Shown here one piece after another: positions 62,561-64,000 of a stretch of DNA of 64,000 nt. The DNA comes from Capitulum mitella (Eukaryota > Arthropoda > Thecostraca > Pollicipedomorpha > Pollicipedidae). The stretch spans positions 32,340,901 to 32,404,900 of the forward strand of contig CP099842.1 in the NCBI GenBank assembly GCA_030062745.1, in the 5' to 3' direction. Position numbers and translations under genes: made by a program. A model generated the notes under the pieces. That model was not told where the DNA came from. It searched no databases and was given only the letters and a program-made list of their open reading frames with translations. The first letter of the stretch is position 1, and every line of letters begins with the position of its first letter.

Positions 62561-63780
62561 TTACCAGTCGATTCAAGATATTCGACAGATTCGCTACATT
62601 CACAGTAGCTGTATAGCTGGCAGCTGATTCAAGACATTCGACACATTCGTCACATTCACAGCTTTGTGTACGCCGATATGTGAAACCGATTGATTGAGGG
62701 GTCGAAATTCATATCTTGAGGTCTCTGGTTTTGCTGAAATTCGACTCAAAGGTAGCGTAAAAAAGCAAACAAGCAAAGAGCACCTGCAACATATAATGAT
62801 CGCCACAACATAGCAAACTTACTACTCCTATGAAAGCCCGTGGCATGGTAGGGTCTACGATCAATCTAGTCTGGCAGTACGTTTCTTAGTTTACTTTCAA
62901 GTCCACGTTTCAAAGCTATAAGGTGAAAATCGGGAAAAAGTTCTCTCTTGGCGTATATTGCAAAAACTATACCCGATTCGAACGAGACGTTCGACACATT
63001 CAATACATTCGCAGCACTTTGTAAAGTTGGCAGCCGATTCGAGACATCCGCCACATTCGTAAATCCTCGCATGCTGATATGTTTGACCAAGTGGTAACGG
63101 AGTCGAAACTCGAATCCAGAGGTCTTTGGTTTTGGTAACATTCAGCTCATAAAAAGATGTACGAAGAAATAACATCCGACATATACCTTTATCGACACCG
63201 CACAGCAACGTTGTCCCTCACATGAAAGCTTAAGGTGAGGCGGGGTCTAAAATCCATCCAGCTTCGCAATACCTTTCTTGTTTTGTTTTACGGTCCACGT
63301 TTCAAACATACGAGGGTGCAGACCAGAAAAGTTTTCTCTCTGTGCATAGTGCAAGAACTAAGCAAGGTACTGCGAAAATGGATAAACTTTGCATGCTTCG
63401 CTCGACATGTCACAGACTTTCATGTGAGTGGCAACTTTCCAATGCAATGGCGGACAACAAATCTTTCAGATGATAACTATTTGTTTTGTTTGCTTTCGCT
63501 TTTCGGTTATACGATACTTGGTCGAATGTCACCGAACCGAAGATACCTAGATTCGGATTACGAGTCCTTTATCCCTCGGTTAAACATATAAGCATGCAAA
63601 GATCTGCCAATCTGGCGAATATGTCGAATATCTCAAGACGGGTGCCACCTATACAAAGTCTTATAAATGTATCCAATCTGTCGAATATCTCGTTCGAATC
63701 GGCTACACTCATATCACTGCACAGTAAGATGCCCCTCAGATGAAAGCCTGTGGCATGGCCGGGTCGAAAATGGATCCAGT
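62560..63780 (+). repeat. Diverged long tandem units with embedded TCGAATNT words
   Basis: Three units are marked by 'ATGAAAGCCCGTGGCATGGNNGGGTC' at about 62832, 63222 and 63739. Each is followed by a CCACGTTTCAAA or TGCAATATA landmark. Between them are clusters of short words such as ACATTCGACACATTCG and, in the opposite sense, CGAATATGTCGAATATCTC. Confidence 0.6.
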
Positions 63781-64000
63781 TTTACAATACCCCTCTTAGT
63801 TCTATTTTTTGCAATATAAGGAAAGCGAAGACTATTTTGCGGTATTCATCCCATAGCTTTGAAATGCAAACTTTAAAGCAAAGTAAGAAATGCACTGCAA
63901 AACTAGACTGATTTTAAGCCATGCCATGCCGTGGGCTTCCATATGCGTGGCAAATCTGCTATGCAGTGACGATAAATATATAGTTTAGATGGTACTTGTT

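Overview
The window looks like nuclear DNA of an arthropod, probably a crustacean, although the taxon is inferred. Three things point there: short coding exons with GT-AG introns and long introns, promoters with a TATA box about 33 bp upstream of a TCA-type initiator, and two secreted cuticle-type proteins. One of these carries a single CBM14 (type-2 chitin-binding) domain with the exact cysteine spacing of the arthropod CPAP1 family. Coding exons and scattered islands are very GC- and CpG-rich; the rest is AT-richer and full of small transposable elements.

Layout. (1) 1-4.7 kb: the 3' end of a plus-strand gene (exons 512-550 and 1698-1951) converges on a two-exon minus-strand gene (2682-4588). 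That gene encodes a secreted 469-residue protein with fourteen 12-residue Gly/Ser/Tyr repeats. (2) 4.7-22.8 kb: intergenic, with CpG islands, two related 1.2-kb TTAA-flanked elements and two degenerate TTCGTACGCA arrays in opposite orientation. (3) 22.8-33.5 kb: one plus-strand gene for a resilin-like, chitin-binding cuticle protein. It has a TATA/Inr promoter at 22825-22859, a non-coding first exon, a signal-peptide exon at 26463-26490 and two main exons at 32152-32669 and 33052-33516. (4) 36.3-39.7 kb: minus-strand ALKBH6, a Fe(II)/2-oxoglutarate dioxygenase, in three recognisable coding exons; the first coding exon was not found. (5) 40-64 kb: mostly repeats. They include an inverted pair of 1.2-kb piggyBac-like MITEs, a third truncated copy, a fourth element of the same design, hAT-type MITEs, minisatellites and satellite-like tracts. 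There are also weak single-exon gene candidates and one broken copy of a transposon-like gene.

The two cuticle genes share an architecture: TATA box, TCA initiator, tiny signal-peptide exon, then a low-complexity body. They probably serve extracellular matrix or exoskeleton. ALKBH6 is an unrelated housekeeping gene.

The most unusual non-genic signal is that the TTAA/CTAA-flanked ~1.2-kb elements carry clusters of AGGTCA nuclear-receptor half-sites. One DR4-DR4-DR1 arrangement is conserved between copies. All exon models were read by eye from splice signals, reading phase and protein resemblance; no search or transcript data were available.
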